NCBI GenBank assembly: GCA_030148025.1
Contig: JASBUG010000043.1
Location: 124,001 to 188,000 of the forward strand
Direction: 5' to 3'
From: Flavobacteriaceae bacterium
GTDB lineage: Bacteria; Bacteroidota; Bacteroidia; Flavobacteriales; Flavobacteriaceae
DNA: 64,000 nucleotides
Both the position numbers and the translations under genes were made by a program. The first letter of the stretch is position 1. Every line of letters begins with the position of its first letter. Of this stretch, positions 1 through 8,588 are shown piece by piece. The notes below the pieces were generated by a model. That model saw nothing but the letters and a program-made list of their open reading frames with translations, did no database searches and was not told where the DNA came from.

Positions 1-525
1 ATCCTGTCTTCCTCTTCGACGTACATTCGTAAAATCGAACTCGTCTACTTTTTTAACAGCAGTTGCCTTCATACACAGATACTTTCCAATTTGCTTGGTT
101 TCGCTTTCCAGTTTCCATTCCAATGCTTTTAGCTCGTCTTTTATTAAAAACTCTTTTCCAAAAAACTCCTGTTCCTGCAGCAAACTTTTGTTTTTTACGT
201 TTTTATATTGAGCTCCAGGAGTAAAACTCCCCATCATCATTCTAAAACCTCTTCCGCTTTGACCTGGAGCCTCCAGTTTTTCTTCTTCTTTATAAATAGA
301 CGCTTCTTTATTAAATGTAAGCACAAAGGTTTTTTCAAACATGCTCTTCATTCTTTCGGCTATCTGTTTTTTCATGTCCTCGCTCATTTGTCTTCCACCA
401 AAATTGTTCATGTCTAAACTGGTTTTTGAAAAGTAATAAGCCTTACCTTGAAACTCTTGAGCCCAAGTGACTGTTGAAAAAAGAAGTAAACAATTAGCAA
501 TTAATCTAATAGAAATCGATTTCAT
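1..525 (-). CDS. GLPGLI family protein, C-terminus beyond window edge
   Basis: Only the first 175 codons are present, and the frame is still open at base 1. The ATG is at 525-523 and is followed by a signal peptide (hydrophobic residues about 6-20, ending TWAQ), so the product is exported. The body resembles the neighbouring complete GLPGLI protein block by block: an early EFQGKAYY strand, a long charged helix with FEKTFVLTFNKE, then KEEEKLEAPG, then FGKEFLIKDEL and a WKLESETKQIGKY segment. GLPGLI proteins are secreted proteins common in Bacteroidota and have no established biochemical role. The gene lies 96 bases downstream of its paralogue on the same strand, so co-transcription is possible. 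The GLPGLI signature itself lies beyond the edge, so the family call rests on similarity to the paralogue. Confidence 0.85.
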   Translation of the reverse strand, partial: MKSISIRLIANCLLLFSTVTWAQEFQGKAYYFSKTSLDMNNFGGRQMSEDMKKQIAERMKSMFEKTFVLTFNKEASIYKEEEKLEAPGQSGRGFRMMMGSFTPGAQYKNVKNKSLLQEQEFFGKEFLIKDELKALEWKLESETKQIGKYLCMKATAVKKVDEFDFTNVRRRGRQD

Positions 526-621
526 TATAAAAAGTCTTTAAGTGTTACCATTAAAAGTACATACTTTTAATAAACGTTAGACTTTAAATAATCTATTAGG
601 TTTAATTAGTGCTATGTTAAA

Positions 622-1461
622 TTACCCTCGCACTCTAATCCTTACGCTATTCCCATCGTCATCATGTCTTTCATTTCTAAAGCGTTCGCGCATTTCTTTT
701 TGCTTTTTCTCCATGATTTTGTTGAACTCTTCCTGAGTAACCTTTTTCCCTTTTGTTGGCTCAACTATTTTTAATTTTTCTTTAGGATTCATTACAATTT
801 TGCTACAGATAATAGTTTCAGAACCATCATTTATTTCAAGGATCAATCCTGGTAAACCATGATAATTTCTCGGACCATTACTTACAGGTATTTGAGGTGT
901 ATACCAAGCCGTTACTGTATACTCTTCCATTTCTGGCTCTTTATCTTCATCTTCAGGATCTGGCATACCATCTAATTCAACCGGACGCTCTCTGGTAAGT
1001 GTTGCTTTATAACACGTATAATTCCCAATGTTTTTGGTTTCGCTTCCTAATTGCCAATCGTGCTTTCTCAATTTGTCATTGATCAAGAACATCTTTCCAA
1101 ACGATTCATTTTGATTTGCATATCGGTCTTCTTTAGTATTCTTATATAATACATCTGAACCTCCACCTGCACCTGCAATAACAATTCGCACGTTAGCAGC
1201 CTGTGGTGCTTCTAACTGTTCTTCTTCTTTAAAAACAGATTCTTCTTTACTAAAAGACAGCAAAAATGTTTTCTCAAACTGCTTTTTCATCATTGCCATC
1301 ATGCGTTCTTGCATTTCTGAACTTACTTTAGTACTATCCATTTGAAAATTCATTTGGCGCTTAGATTTATAAGTTGCAATCCCTTGGAAATCTTGTGCAC
1401 TAAGTACGTTGGTTACTAATACTGTAATAACAACAGCAAAAAATTTAATAATCTTATTCAT
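622..1461 (-). CDS. GLPGLI family secreted protein
   Basis: The protein has 279 residues from the ATG at 1461, which begins a clean signal peptide (MNKIIKFFAVV to the LSAQ cleavage site). An in-frame start 30 bases upstream would put ten polar residues before it and is less likely. The family signature YHGLPGLILEI sits near residue 220, in the usual place. The rest is alternating strands plus acidic and lysine-rich segments, ending in an Arg-rich tail. The family is Bacteroidota-specific, periplasmic or surface-located, and of unknown function. It is often encoded beside regulators or TonB-dependent receptors. This gene diverges from a sensor kinase/response regulator pair, with a shared regulatory region that carries three GTTAA repeats. 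I infer that it is a target of that pair. A second GLPGLI gene follows downstream. Confidence 0.92.
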   Translation of the reverse strand: MNKIIKFFAVVITVLVTNVLSAQDFQGIATYKSKRQMNFQMDSTKVSSEMQERMMAMMKKQFEKTFLLSFSKEESVFKEEEQLEAPQAANVRIVIAGAGGGSDVLYKNTKEDRYANQNESFGKMFLINDKLRKHDWQLGSETKNIGNYTCYKATLTRERPVELDGMPDPEDEDKEPEMEEYTVTAWYTPQIPVSNGPRNYHGLPGLILEINDGSETIICSKIVMNPKEKLKIVEPTKGKKVTQEEFNKIMEKKQKEMRERFRNERHDDDGNSVRIRVRG

Positions 1462-1488
1462 GATTGTGTTTGTTATGATTTTACAAAG

Positions 1489-1496
1489 CAAAGATG
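1489..1496 (-). promoter_or_regulatory. Candidate -7 box for the GLPGLI gene
   Basis: The minus strand reads CATCTTTG, one mismatch from the Bacteroidota -7 consensus TAnnTTTG, 28 bases upstream of the ATG at 1461. No TTTG-type -33 element is visible at the right distance. The GTTAA repeat array starts at that position instead, which would suit an activator-dependent promoter. This is inferred from consensus matching only. Confidence 0.4.
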
Positions 1497-1518
1497 CTAC
1501 ACGCTTTCTTTTTTTACA

Positions 1519-1543
1519 GTTAACTAATGTTAACGTGTGTTAA
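1519..1543 (+). promoter_or_regulatory. Triple GTTAA direct repeat, candidate response-regulator operator
   Basis: GTTAA occurs at 1519, 1529 and 1539, three copies with exactly one helical turn between starts. The pattern is GTTAA-N5-GTTAA-N5-GTTAA. Direct pentamers with five-base spacers are the usual architecture of OmpR-family sites; the CpxR box GTAAA-N5-GTAAA is the closest known form. The array lies in the divergent region between the GLPGLI gene and the OmpR-family two-component genes, just upstream of the -7 boxes on both sides. I infer autoregulation and control of the GLPGLI genes by the adjacent regulator. Confidence 0.6.
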
Positions 1544-1546
1544 GCG

Positions 1547-1579
1547 ATTGGTTTTATAGTATTTTAACATTTACTTTTG
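1547..1579 (+). promoter_or_regulatory. Promoter of the rprXY-like operon
   Basis: TACTTTTG at 1572-1579 matches TAnnTTTG fully, and ATTG at 1547-1550 is a fair -33 element with a 21-base spacer. Only four bases (ACCT) separate the -7 box from the ATG at 1584. If this promoter is used, the transcript would be leaderless or nearly so. The GTTAA repeats end just before the -33 position. Confidence 0.55.
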
Positions 1580-1583
1580 ACCT

Positions 1584-3104
1584 ATGAATGATAAACGATA
1601 TCGCTTAATTCTATATGTAATTGTATTTGTAATTCTAGGCACTATAAGTATACAAGTGTACTGGAATTACAAAAACTATCTTACCAATAAACAACAACTT
1701 GTAAATGATGTTCAAACAAGTTTGGACAATTCTGTAGAGAAGTATTACACCTCTCTAGCAGAACAAAACACCATTGGATTTTCTTTTAAAGCGACTACCG
1801 ATACAGTTGGCATTGCTACAAATGATCAAATAGATAGTATTATACGTAAGTTTAACATTTCTAGATACGATTTTAATAATTTAGATAGCCTAGAGTTAGA
1901 AGATATTGGAGGTATTAAGGTAATTAAAGGTGTGAAAGCAGATTCTATTTTCGATCAATTAAGTCATACACACAACAAGGAATTTTTCGAGGATAAAAAG
2001 TATAAATTTAGTTTTAACGGCAAACTACACGATTCGCTTTTAGCCGACAGCTTTAAAGATCTAACTTCAAAAGTTATTATTTCGTTAGCAAATGACTCTA
2101 TAAAACTGCAAGAAATCGATTCATTTTTTAAAATAGAAAAAAGCAATAAAAAACTAAATTTTGAGCATGAATTACATTTATATACAAATATGACAGGTTT
2201 GGATTCTGTATACAATACCATTGTTTCTAATGCAGAATTATATACAACTTCAAAATCGGCCTTACTACCTCGACCAAACAAATTAATTGCTACTTTTTCA
2301 AATACAACAAAAGAGATTTTAAAACGTAGTTTTTCTGGTATTCTAATTTCAACCTTATTAATTCTGGTTGTAATAAGTTGTTTATTCTATTTATTAAATA
2401 TTATTAAACATCAAAAACAATTGGCCGAGGTTAAAAATGACTTAATAAGCAATATCACTCATGAGTTTAAAACACCTATAGCAACTATTAGTGTTGCTCT
2501 GGAAAGTATTAAAGACTTTGATGGTATTAACGATAAAGAAAAAACCAAAAACTATTTAGACATGTCAAGCAATCAACTTACCAAGTTGAACATAATGGTA
2601 GAAAAACTGCTTGAAACCGCTACATTAGACAGCGAAAAACTAGATCTAAAAAGAGAAGACGTTAACCTTATTGATCTGTTCTACGCCTTAGTAGACAAAT
2701 ACACAATGACGATTAATGGTAAAACATTAAAATTTGATTCGTCAAAAACTACTATTAATGCAAGTATCGATATTTTTCATTTTGAAAATGCTATAAGTAA
2801 TATAATTGATAATGCTATTAAATATGGCGGCGATAATATAACAATAGATATTACAGAATCTAAAAAAGGAATTGAAATAGATATTACCGACGATGGCACT
2901 ATTTTAACGAAAGCTCAAGCAAATAGAATCTTTGAAAAATTCTATCGTGTTCCTAAAGGAAATACTCACGATATAAAAGGATTTGGCATTGGCTTATATT
3001 ATACCAAAAAGATAATAGAAAAACATGGTGGTTCTATTCAGGTGAATCTAAATAACAGTAATACAAACTTTAAAATTTTGTTGCCAAATGCAGGAACCAA
3101 TTAA
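1584..3104 (+). CDS. rprX: Sensor histidine kinase, RprX-like
   Basis: The product is a 506-residue membrane sensor kinase. It has one membrane helix near residues 8-25, an extracytoplasmic sensor region of about 220 residues, and a second helix near 250-273. The HisKA dimerisation domain follows, with H-box NITHEFKTPIA (phospho-acceptor His293), and then a HATPase_c domain with the N-box ENAISNIIDNAIKYGG, DDGTILT and GFGIGLYY (G2 box). The length and the H-box wording fit the Bacteroides RprX group, so I use that symbol as a family label rather than proven orthology. The stop codon overlaps the downstream response regulator gene by 17 bases, which implies translational coupling. The ligand is unknown. 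Confidence 0.93.
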   Translation: MNDKRYRLILYVIVFVILGTISIQVYWNYKNYLTNKQQLVNDVQTSLDNSVEKYYTSLAEQNTIGFSFKATTDTVGIATNDQIDSIIRKFNISRYDFNNLDSLELEDIGGIKVIKGVKADSIFDQLSHTHNKEFFEDKKYKFSFNGKLHDSLLADSFKDLTSKVIISLANDSIKLQEIDSFFKIEKSNKKLNFEHELHLYTNMTGLDSVYNTIVSNAELYTTSKSALLPRPNKLIATFSNTTKEILKRSFSGILISTLLILVVISCLFYLLNIIKHQKQLAEVKNDLISNITHEFKTPIATISVALESIKDFDGINDKEKTKNYLDMSSNQLTKLNIMVEKLLETATLDSEKLDLKREDVNLIDLFYALVDKYTMTINGKTLKFDSSKTTINASIDIFHFENAISNIIDNAIKYGGDNITIDITESKKGIEIDITDDGTILTKAQANRIFEKFYRVPKGNTHDIKGFGIGLYYTKKIIEKHGGSIQVNLNNSNTNFKILLPNAGTN

Positions 3105-3768
3105 CATAATTCTAGCCGAAGACGAGCCTTCATTGGGAATGATCATTAAAGAGAGCTTAGAAACTCGTAATTTTAAGGTACATCTTGCCATGAATGGTGA
3201 AGAAGCTTATAAATTATACAAAACAGTACAACCAGAGTTATTAGTACTGGATGTAATGATGCCAAAAAAAGACGGATTTACCTTAGCCAAAGAAATTAGG
3301 TTGGAAGACGACACTATTCCTATTATATTTTTAACTGCAAAATCTCAAACTCAAGATGTGGTTGAAGGCTTTTCTATTGGAGGGAACGACTATTTAAAAA
3401 AGCCCTTCAGTATGGAAGAACTTATTGTGAGAATTAATAATTTACTCAATAGAAAAAAAGTTCAAAGCACTGCAGAAATACTAAAAATAGGTGCTTATAC
3501 TTTCGATTTCCCTAAACAGCTACTCACTTTTCAAGATAACACCACACAATTAACACATCGTGAAGCGCATTTATTATTTCACTTAATTAAAAACAAAAAT
3601 GAGGTTTTAGAGCGATCTTTAATTCTAAATAAACTTTGGGGAAATGATGATTTTTTTAGCGCACGAAGTATGGATGTTTTTATTACCAAATTACGCAAAA
3701 AGCTTAACCAAGATGACACTATTCAAATAGTGAACGTTAGAGGTTTTGGATACAAATTAATTTGCTAA
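3088..3768 (+). CDS. rprY: OmpR-family response regulator, RprY-like
   Basis: The protein has 226 residues. The N-terminal receiver domain has the acidic pair E11/D12, phospho-acceptor Asp55 in LDVMMPKKDG, Thr83 and Lys105 in KKPF. The C-terminal winged-helix DNA-binding domain (about residues 130-226) ends in the typical VRGFGYKL strand-turn. It overlaps the kinase gene by 17 bases and is clearly its partner. OmpR-family regulators bind direct repeats about ten bases apart, and such an array lies upstream of this operon at 1519-1543. I infer that this protein controls its own operon and the divergent GLPGLI genes. Confidence 0.95.
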   Translation: MQEPINIILAEDEPSLGMIIKESLETRNFKVHLAMNGEEAYKLYKTVQPELLVLDVMMPKKDGFTLAKEIRLEDDTIPIIFLTAKSQTQDVVEGFSIGGNDYLKKPFSMEELIVRINNLLNRKKVQSTAEILKIGAYTFDFPKQLLTFQDNTTQLTHREAHLLFHLIKNKNEVLERSLILNKLWGNDDFFSARSMDVFITKLRKKLNQDDTIQIVNVRGFGYKLIC

Positions 3769-3808
3769 TACATATAATATGATTTGATTTTTGTAGTTTT
3801 AAAACCAC

Positions 3809-4588
3809 ATGCAAATCGTTAAGTACATTCTGGTTTTTATCACACTAAGCACTTGGTCTCAATCAAGTATAAAAGCTAGTTTTATAACTAAAACCAATCT
3901 AAATGTTGGTCACTTGGTTCAAATTGACAATTACGGTTCCCTATATCAAGTTACAAATGGTGAACTAAACATCAAAAAAAAAGAAACGATACTTACTTAC
4001 GCTAATTTACAACTGGGTGAGATAAACTCTGTAAATGCCTTTAACCCTTTAAAAATTAATGTCTTTTACAAAGATTTTAATTCGATTGTTATTTTAGACA
4101 ATCGGTTAGCAGAAATCACCAAAGTTAATTTTAACGAAATTCAGCCTTTTAGAATTATAAGCCATGTATCTACTGGTGGTGACAATACCGTTTGGCTATT
4201 TAACGAAACTACTAGACAGCTAGAACTATTTGATTATCTAACCCATAAAACCAGAGTAACTACATTACCAATAGATGGTAATATTCTAGCCTTAGAAAGC
4301 AATTATAATTATTCATGGCTACTAACAGACCAGTTTATTTATACCTATAATTATTTTGGAAGCTTATTGTCTAAAAACAAAAACCCTGGTTACACTTCTA
4401 TTAAAGCTTCAGGAAATGAATTGTTCTTTTTAAAAGAAAACAGCTTGTTTTATAAAGCAAATAACTCTGGCAAACACCTTTCTATAGAACTACCAGAATT
4501 GTTAATAAAACAGTTTTTAGTAACCGATGAAACCTTGTATATTTACGACGGTAAATTTCTTTACCGCTACCAACTAATAACGAATTAA
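3809..4588 (+). CDS. Conserved exported protein of unknown function, propeller-like
   Basis: The protein has 259 residues. A short N-terminal hydrophobic stretch (about 5-16) looks like a weak signal peptide. The rest is a series of short beta strands with motifs such as YGSLYQV, NTVWLFN and TLYIYDGKFLYRY, spaced roughly as blades of a beta-propeller. No catalytic motif is recognisable. It ends five bases before the deoxynucleoside kinase gene, so the two probably share a transcript. The ATG lies 40 bases after the response regulator stop. I do not recognise a named family; the fold suggestion is inference from the strand pattern. Confidence 0.75.
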   Translation: MQIVKYILVFITLSTWSQSSIKASFITKTNLNVGHLVQIDNYGSLYQVTNGELNIKKKETILTYANLQLGEINSVNAFNPLKINVFYKDFNSIVILDNRLAEITKVNFNEIQPFRIISHVSTGGDNTVWLFNETTRQLELFDYLTHKTRVTTLPIDGNILALESNYNYSWLLTDQFIYTYNYFGSLLSKNKNPGYTSIKASGNELFFLKENSLFYKANNSGKHLSIELPELLIKQFLVTDETLYIYDGKFLYRYQLITN

Positions 4589-4592
4589 CACT

Positions 4593-5207
4593 ATGCACGT
4601 TGCTATTGCCGGAAATATAGGCGCAGGAAAAACTACGCTCACAAAATTACTTGCAAAACATTATAAATGGGAAGCTCAACTAGAAGATGTTGTAGACAAT
4701 CCTTATCTGGACGATTTTTACAATCAAATGGAACGTTGGAGTTTCAACTTACAAGTGTATTTCTTAAATAGCCGTTTTCGTCAGGTAAATCAAATTCGTC
4801 AAAGTGGTAAAGATATTATTCAAGATCGTACCATTTATGAAGATGCTCATATTTTCGCGCCCAATCTGCATGCCATGGGCTTAATGACCAATCGTGACTT
4901 CGAGAACTACTCATCATTATTTGAGTTAATGGAATCTTTTGTCCAAGGCCCAGATCTGCTAATTTACCTTCGTAGTTCTATTCCTAATTTAGTGGCTCAA
5001 ATTCACAAACGTGGTCGTGATTATGAGAATTCGATTAGCATTGATTATTTAAGTCGTTTAAATGAGCGCTATGAAGCCTGGATTCATGGTTATAATAAAG
5101 GAAAGCTTTTAATTATTGATGTTGATAACCTCGACTTTGTAGACAATCCTGAAGATCTTGGGAGCATCATTAATAAAATAGATGCCGAAATTCACGGGTT
5201 ATTTTAG
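4593..5207 (+). CDS. Deoxynucleoside kinase
   Basis: The protein has 204 residues and phosphorylates deoxynucleosides for dNTP salvage in the cytoplasm. The P-loop GNIGAGKTT is at residues 7-15. QDRTIYEDAHIF carries the DR-x(3)-E substrate-binding motif. KRGRDYE near residue 140 is the Arg-rich lid typical of the dNK/dCK/dGK family. The length is normal. Substrate preference (dA, dG or dC) cannot be read from the sequence. A second dNK domain, fused to folK, occurs at the right end of the window. Confidence 0.95.
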   Translation: MHVAIAGNIGAGKTTLTKLLAKHYKWEAQLEDVVDNPYLDDFYNQMERWSFNLQVYFLNSRFRQVNQIRQSGKDIIQDRTIYEDAHIFAPNLHAMGLMTNRDFENYSSLFELMESFVQGPDLLIYLRSSIPNLVAQIHKRGRDYENSISIDYLSRLNERYEAWIHGYNKGKLLIIDVDNLDFVDNPEDLGSIINKIDAEIHGLF

Positions 5208-5287
5208 AAGTCACCTTTATTTCTAGTTATTATTTTCAAATTTCTCTTTTAAAAAATTCGTTAACAGTTTTTTAAGGTTGTATTTAG

Positions 5288-5295
5288 TACTTTAG
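5288..5295 (+). promoter_or_regulatory. Candidate -7 box for the S9 peptidase gene
   Basis: TACTTTAG is one mismatch from TAnnTTTG and lies 40 bases upstream of the ATG at 5336. No convincing -33 element is seen. Confidence 0.35.
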
Positions 5296-5335
5296 TCGCA
5301 CTAACTAAAATACGCATAAATTTTCAACCAAAATT

Positions 5336-7858
5336 ATGAGAAAAACCATATTTCTGCTTAGTTTTTTTCTAAGCACTGCTATCATTTTTGCTCAAGACAC
5401 AAATGACAATCAAACACCTAAACCTAATTATAGGCTTGCTGCAAAATACTCCCCTAAAAACCTGGGAAAATTAGTTCATTCTACAACCGTTAGACCTAAT
5501 TGGTTACAAAATGGAAATCGTTTTTGGTACCAATACAAAACTACAGAAGGATCAAACTATTATATTGTTGATCCAGACAGGCGTACAAGAACCAAACTTT
5601 TTGACAATGCTAAAATGGCAAAATGGCTTTCAGAGATCACTAAAGATCCTTACGAGGCTAAACATTTACCACGATTTGATTTCGAATTCGTAAAGAATGA
5701 AACAGCCATTCGCTTTTATGTTACATCTTCAGAAGAAGTTGAAGCTGAAGACGACAAAAAGAAAAAAGAAGTAACAACCGATTCTACAAAAGCTAAAAAA
5801 GCAAAGAAGAAAAAGCCGAAAATGGAGAAAAAAGTATACCATCTAGAATACCGTTTGGGTGGTAATGGCCTTACTATTATCAGCAACAAAAAGAAAGAGG
5901 ATAATGAAAAACGATGGGCTAATATTGCTCCAGACAGCTCTATTGTTCTATTTTCTAAAAGACACAATCTTTATTGGATGGATAAAGAAAATTTCTTGAA
6001 AGCCATTGAAGATGAAAAAGACACGACTATTGTAGAGCATCAATGGACCAAAGATGGTGAAGAAAACTTTAGCTATGGTGGTAGTGGAAGAGGCCAAACC
6101 AATATTGATAAAGAAAAGAAGAAAGACGACAGGAAAGCCATTTGGGGATATTGGTCTCATGACTCAAAAAAATTCGTATATCAACGTACCGATTCTAGGC
6201 ATATTAAAGATCTTTGGGTTATCAATTCAGCCGCAAAAGAGCGTCCTACTTTAGAAACTTACAAATACCATATGGCTGGAGAACAAGAGTTCTACAAAAC
6301 AAACTTAATGGTGTTTGACATTCCTTCAAAAGAGGTAACCAATGTACAATTAGACACTACAGTTCAGCAAAGTGTTGGAGTATATTCTCATAGATATAAA
6401 AAATCAGATCCGAGTAAGCATAAACCGCGTTTAATTATTTCTAAAAAGAATAAATTATACTACTATACGGTAAGTCGTGATCGTAAACGTCTTGATATTC
6501 ACGTTGCAGATATTAACACTGGGACATCCAAACTATTAATCGAAGAACATTCTAATGTTTACATTGAAAACCGCGGTAAAGGTATTGCATTAATTAATAA
6601 TGAATCTGAAATATTACATTGGTCTGAACGTGATGGTTGGGGACATTTCTACTTATTTGATGCCAATGGAAAGTTAAAACGACAAGTTACTAATGGTGAA
6701 TTTCATGTGGATTCTTATTTAGGTATAGACGAAAAAGAACGCATCATATACTTTACGGCAAATGGAGTTGATAAAAACATAGATCCATATTATGAGCATA
6801 TGTATAAAATCAACTTGAACGGAACTGGATTTAGAGGTTTAAACGCCGGTGATTATAATACAAGAACCAATTTATCTGATTCTCATAAGTATTTTGTTAG
6901 TAATTATTCTAGAGTAAACACCGTTCCTAAATCTGAATTGCGCAACAACAATGGTTCGGTTATTATGAGTTTGGAAGAAGCCGATCTTTCACAGCTTATG
7001 GCTACAGGTTATAAATTTCCTGAGCCATTTAAAATGAAAGCAGATGATGGGATTACAGACATTTATGGTGTGATGTACAAACCTTTTGATTTTGATGAGA
7101 ATAAAAAGTATCCATTAATCGAGTACGTTTATCCTGGACCACAAACTGAGGCTGTAAACAAATCATTCTCTGCAAGAATGAACAGAACAGATCGTATGGC
7201 TCAAGTTGGTTTTATAGTTATTACACTTGGTAACAGAGGTGGTCATCCAGCGCGTTCAAAATGGTATCACACTTATGGATATGGTAATCTAAGAGATTAT
7301 GGTTTAGCCGATAAGAAATATGTTGCAGAACAATTGGCTGACAAATACAGTTTTATTGATATTGATAAAGTTGGAATTTTTGGTCATTCTGGAGGCGGAT
7401 TTATGTCTACTGCCGCTATGTTAGTGTATCCAGATTTCTTTAAAGCTGCTGTATCGTCATCAGGAAACCATGATAATACAGTTTATAATAGCTGGTGGAG
7501 TGAAACACATCATGGTATTAAAGAAGAAAAAGATGCCGATGGTAATATTAAGTATAAGTATATGATCGATAAAAACCAGACCTTAGCTAAAAACCTTAAA
7601 GGGCATTTAATGCTAACTACTGGTGATATTGACAATAATGTACACCCTGCAGGTACCATTAAAATGGCCAATGCACTAGTAAAAGCAAATAAACGATTTG
7701 ACTTCTTCTTGTTTCCAACACAACGTCATGGTTATGGAAGCATGTCTGAATACTTTTTCTGGATGAAAGCCGACTATTTTAGTGAACATTTATTAGGCGT
7801 AGGTCCAAACGAAATTGATTATACAGAAATGAATAGAGAACGACCTAAAAAGAATTAA
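5336..7858 (+). CDS. S9 family serine peptidase (dipeptidyl peptidase IV / prolyl oligopeptidase type)
   Basis: The protein has 840 residues. A signal peptide (about 1-20, ending IFAQ) sends it to the periplasm. The middle forms the N-terminal beta-propeller, interrupted near residues 135-165 by a very Lys-rich insert. The C-terminal third is the alpha/beta hydrolase domain. The catalytic triad is visible: Ser685 in GHSGGG, Asp766 in GDIDNNVHP and His798 in QRHGYGS. The family cleaves peptides at or after proline and serves extracellular peptide use in marine Bacteroidota. It is transcribed alone and followed by a strong hairpin at 7879-7908. The Lys-rich insert is likely a surface loop. Confidence 0.95.
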   Translation: MRKTIFLLSFFLSTAIIFAQDTNDNQTPKPNYRLAAKYSPKNLGKLVHSTTVRPNWLQNGNRFWYQYKTTEGSNYYIVDPDRRTRTKLFDNAKMAKWLSEITKDPYEAKHLPRFDFEFVKNETAIRFYVTSSEEVEAEDDKKKKEVTTDSTKAKKAKKKKPKMEKKVYHLEYRLGGNGLTIISNKKKEDNEKRWANIAPDSSIVLFSKRHNLYWMDKENFLKAIEDEKDTTIVEHQWTKDGEENFSYGGSGRGQTNIDKEKKKDDRKAIWGYWSHDSKKFVYQRTDSRHIKDLWVINSAAKERPTLETYKYHMAGEQEFYKTNLMVFDIPSKEVTNVQLDTTVQQSVGVYSHRYKKSDPSKHKPRLIISKKNKLYYYTVSRDRKRLDIHVADINTGTSKLLIEEHSNVYIENRGKGIALINNESEILHWSERDGWGHFYLFDANGKLKRQVTNGEFHVDSYLGIDEKERIIYFTANGVDKNIDPYYEHMYKINLNGTGFRGLNAGDYNTRTNLSDSHKYFVSNYSRVNTVPKSELRNNNGSVIMSLEEADLSQLMATGYKFPEPFKMKADDGITDIYGVMYKPFDFDENKKYPLIEYVYPGPQTEAVNKSFSARMNRTDRMAQVGFIVITLGNRGGHPARSKWYHTYGYGNLRDYGLADKKYVAEQLADKYSFIDIDKVGIFGHSGGGFMSTAAMLVYPDFFKAAVSSSGNHDNTVYNSWWSETHHGIKEEKDADGNIKYKYMIDKNQTLAKNLKGHLMLTTGDIDNNVHPAGTIKMANALVKANKRFDFFLFPTQRHGYGSMSEYFFWMKADYFSEHLLGVGPNEIDYTEMNRERPKKN

Positions 7859-7878
7859 AAATATAAACTCTCTTTTTT

Positions 7879-7912
7879 AACAGCTATTAGAAGGTTCTAA
7901 TAGCTGTTTTTG
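7879..7912 (+). terminator. Rho-independent terminator of the S9 peptidase gene
   Basis: A 13-base-pair perfect stem (7879-7891 with 7896-7908) and the loop AGGT are followed by a T run on the plus strand. It lies 20 bases after the stop codon at 7858. Confidence 0.85.
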
Positions 7913-7938
7913 TTTAGTTGAATCACTTCTATTAACTA

Positions 7939-8484
7939 TTACTTTAAGTTCAACCGAAAACCAAATACTGGAAGTTGTCCTTGCATAAAATCAAGGTCAT
8001 CAGCCCTTTTAAAACCCAAACGTTCATACATACTCCATGCAACTTTCATAGCGTTTGTAGTATGAATTACCATAGTTTCACAATTGCTCTTCCTTCCCTT
8101 TTCTAAACAAAACTCTGTAAGTAACTTACCTATACCCAAACCTCTTGTCTTTGGATCTACTCCAAGCAACCTAAACCCACAAGCATTTTTTTCTTGCGTT
8201 GCAGTTCCTCCTGAACCATAATCTTTCATGTCGTTAAAAAAAACAACTGCACCTCCAATTTTACCATGTTTAGAAACTGCCGCTAGTAATTCAATATTCT
8301 TGTTGCTGGTTAATTGCCCAACATTCCTGAGCATATCATAATATTGAGGTTGCTCTTTCATATCTGGAAAGCCTTTTAGAGCAGAATAAACGTCTACCAA
8401 TAATTCACCTATTCTTTTAAACTCTTCAGGTTTTGCATTTCTAACTGAATAACTATGATACTCTTTTAATACTTGTTTACTCAT
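7939..8484 (-). CDS. GNAT family N-acetyltransferase
   Basis: The protein has 181 residues with the GNAT acetyl-CoA-binding signature. Strand LLGVDPKTRG is followed by LGIGKLL, the Q/RxxGxG/A pyrophosphate loop, near residues 108-122. A late YERLGFKRA motif near 160 is also typical. It transfers an acetyl group from acetyl-CoA to an unknown amine. It stands alone on the minus strand, separated from hppA by a strong terminator, so it needs its own promoter in the short gap at 8485-8531. The substrate cannot be inferred. Confidence 0.9.
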   Translation of the reverse strand: MSKQVLKEYHSYSVRNAKPEEFKRIGELLVDVYSALKGFPDMKEQPQYYDMLRNVGQLTSNKNIELLAAVSKHGKIGGAVVFFNDMKDYGSGGTATQEKNACGFRLLGVDPKTRGLGIGKLLTEFCLEKGRKSNCETMVIHTTNAMKVAWSMYERLGFKRADDLDFMQGQLPVFGFRLNLK

Positions 8485-8531
8485 TTATTGATAATTTAAA
8501 CTACCTTAATGGAAATCTACATAAAATGTAT

Positions 8532-8572
8532 TAAACATAAAAACCACGCCTATGGCGTGGTTTTTATGTTTA
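8532..8572 (-). terminator. Terminator of hppA, 19-base-pair perfect stem
   Basis: A perfect 19-base-pair hairpin with a three-base loop (TAT at 8551-8553) and a GC-rich core (CCACGCC/GGCGTGG) flanked by A and T runs. Because of the symmetric A/T tails it could work in both directions. It ends 16 bases after the hppA stop. Confidence 0.9.
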
Positions 8573-8588
8573 TGTAATAAAGAATTTT

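Noticed and set aside
5260-5274. GTTAA then TTTAA ten bases later before the S9 peptidase gene
   Set aside because: The second unit has a mismatch and there is no third; it is likely chance in AT-rich sequence.
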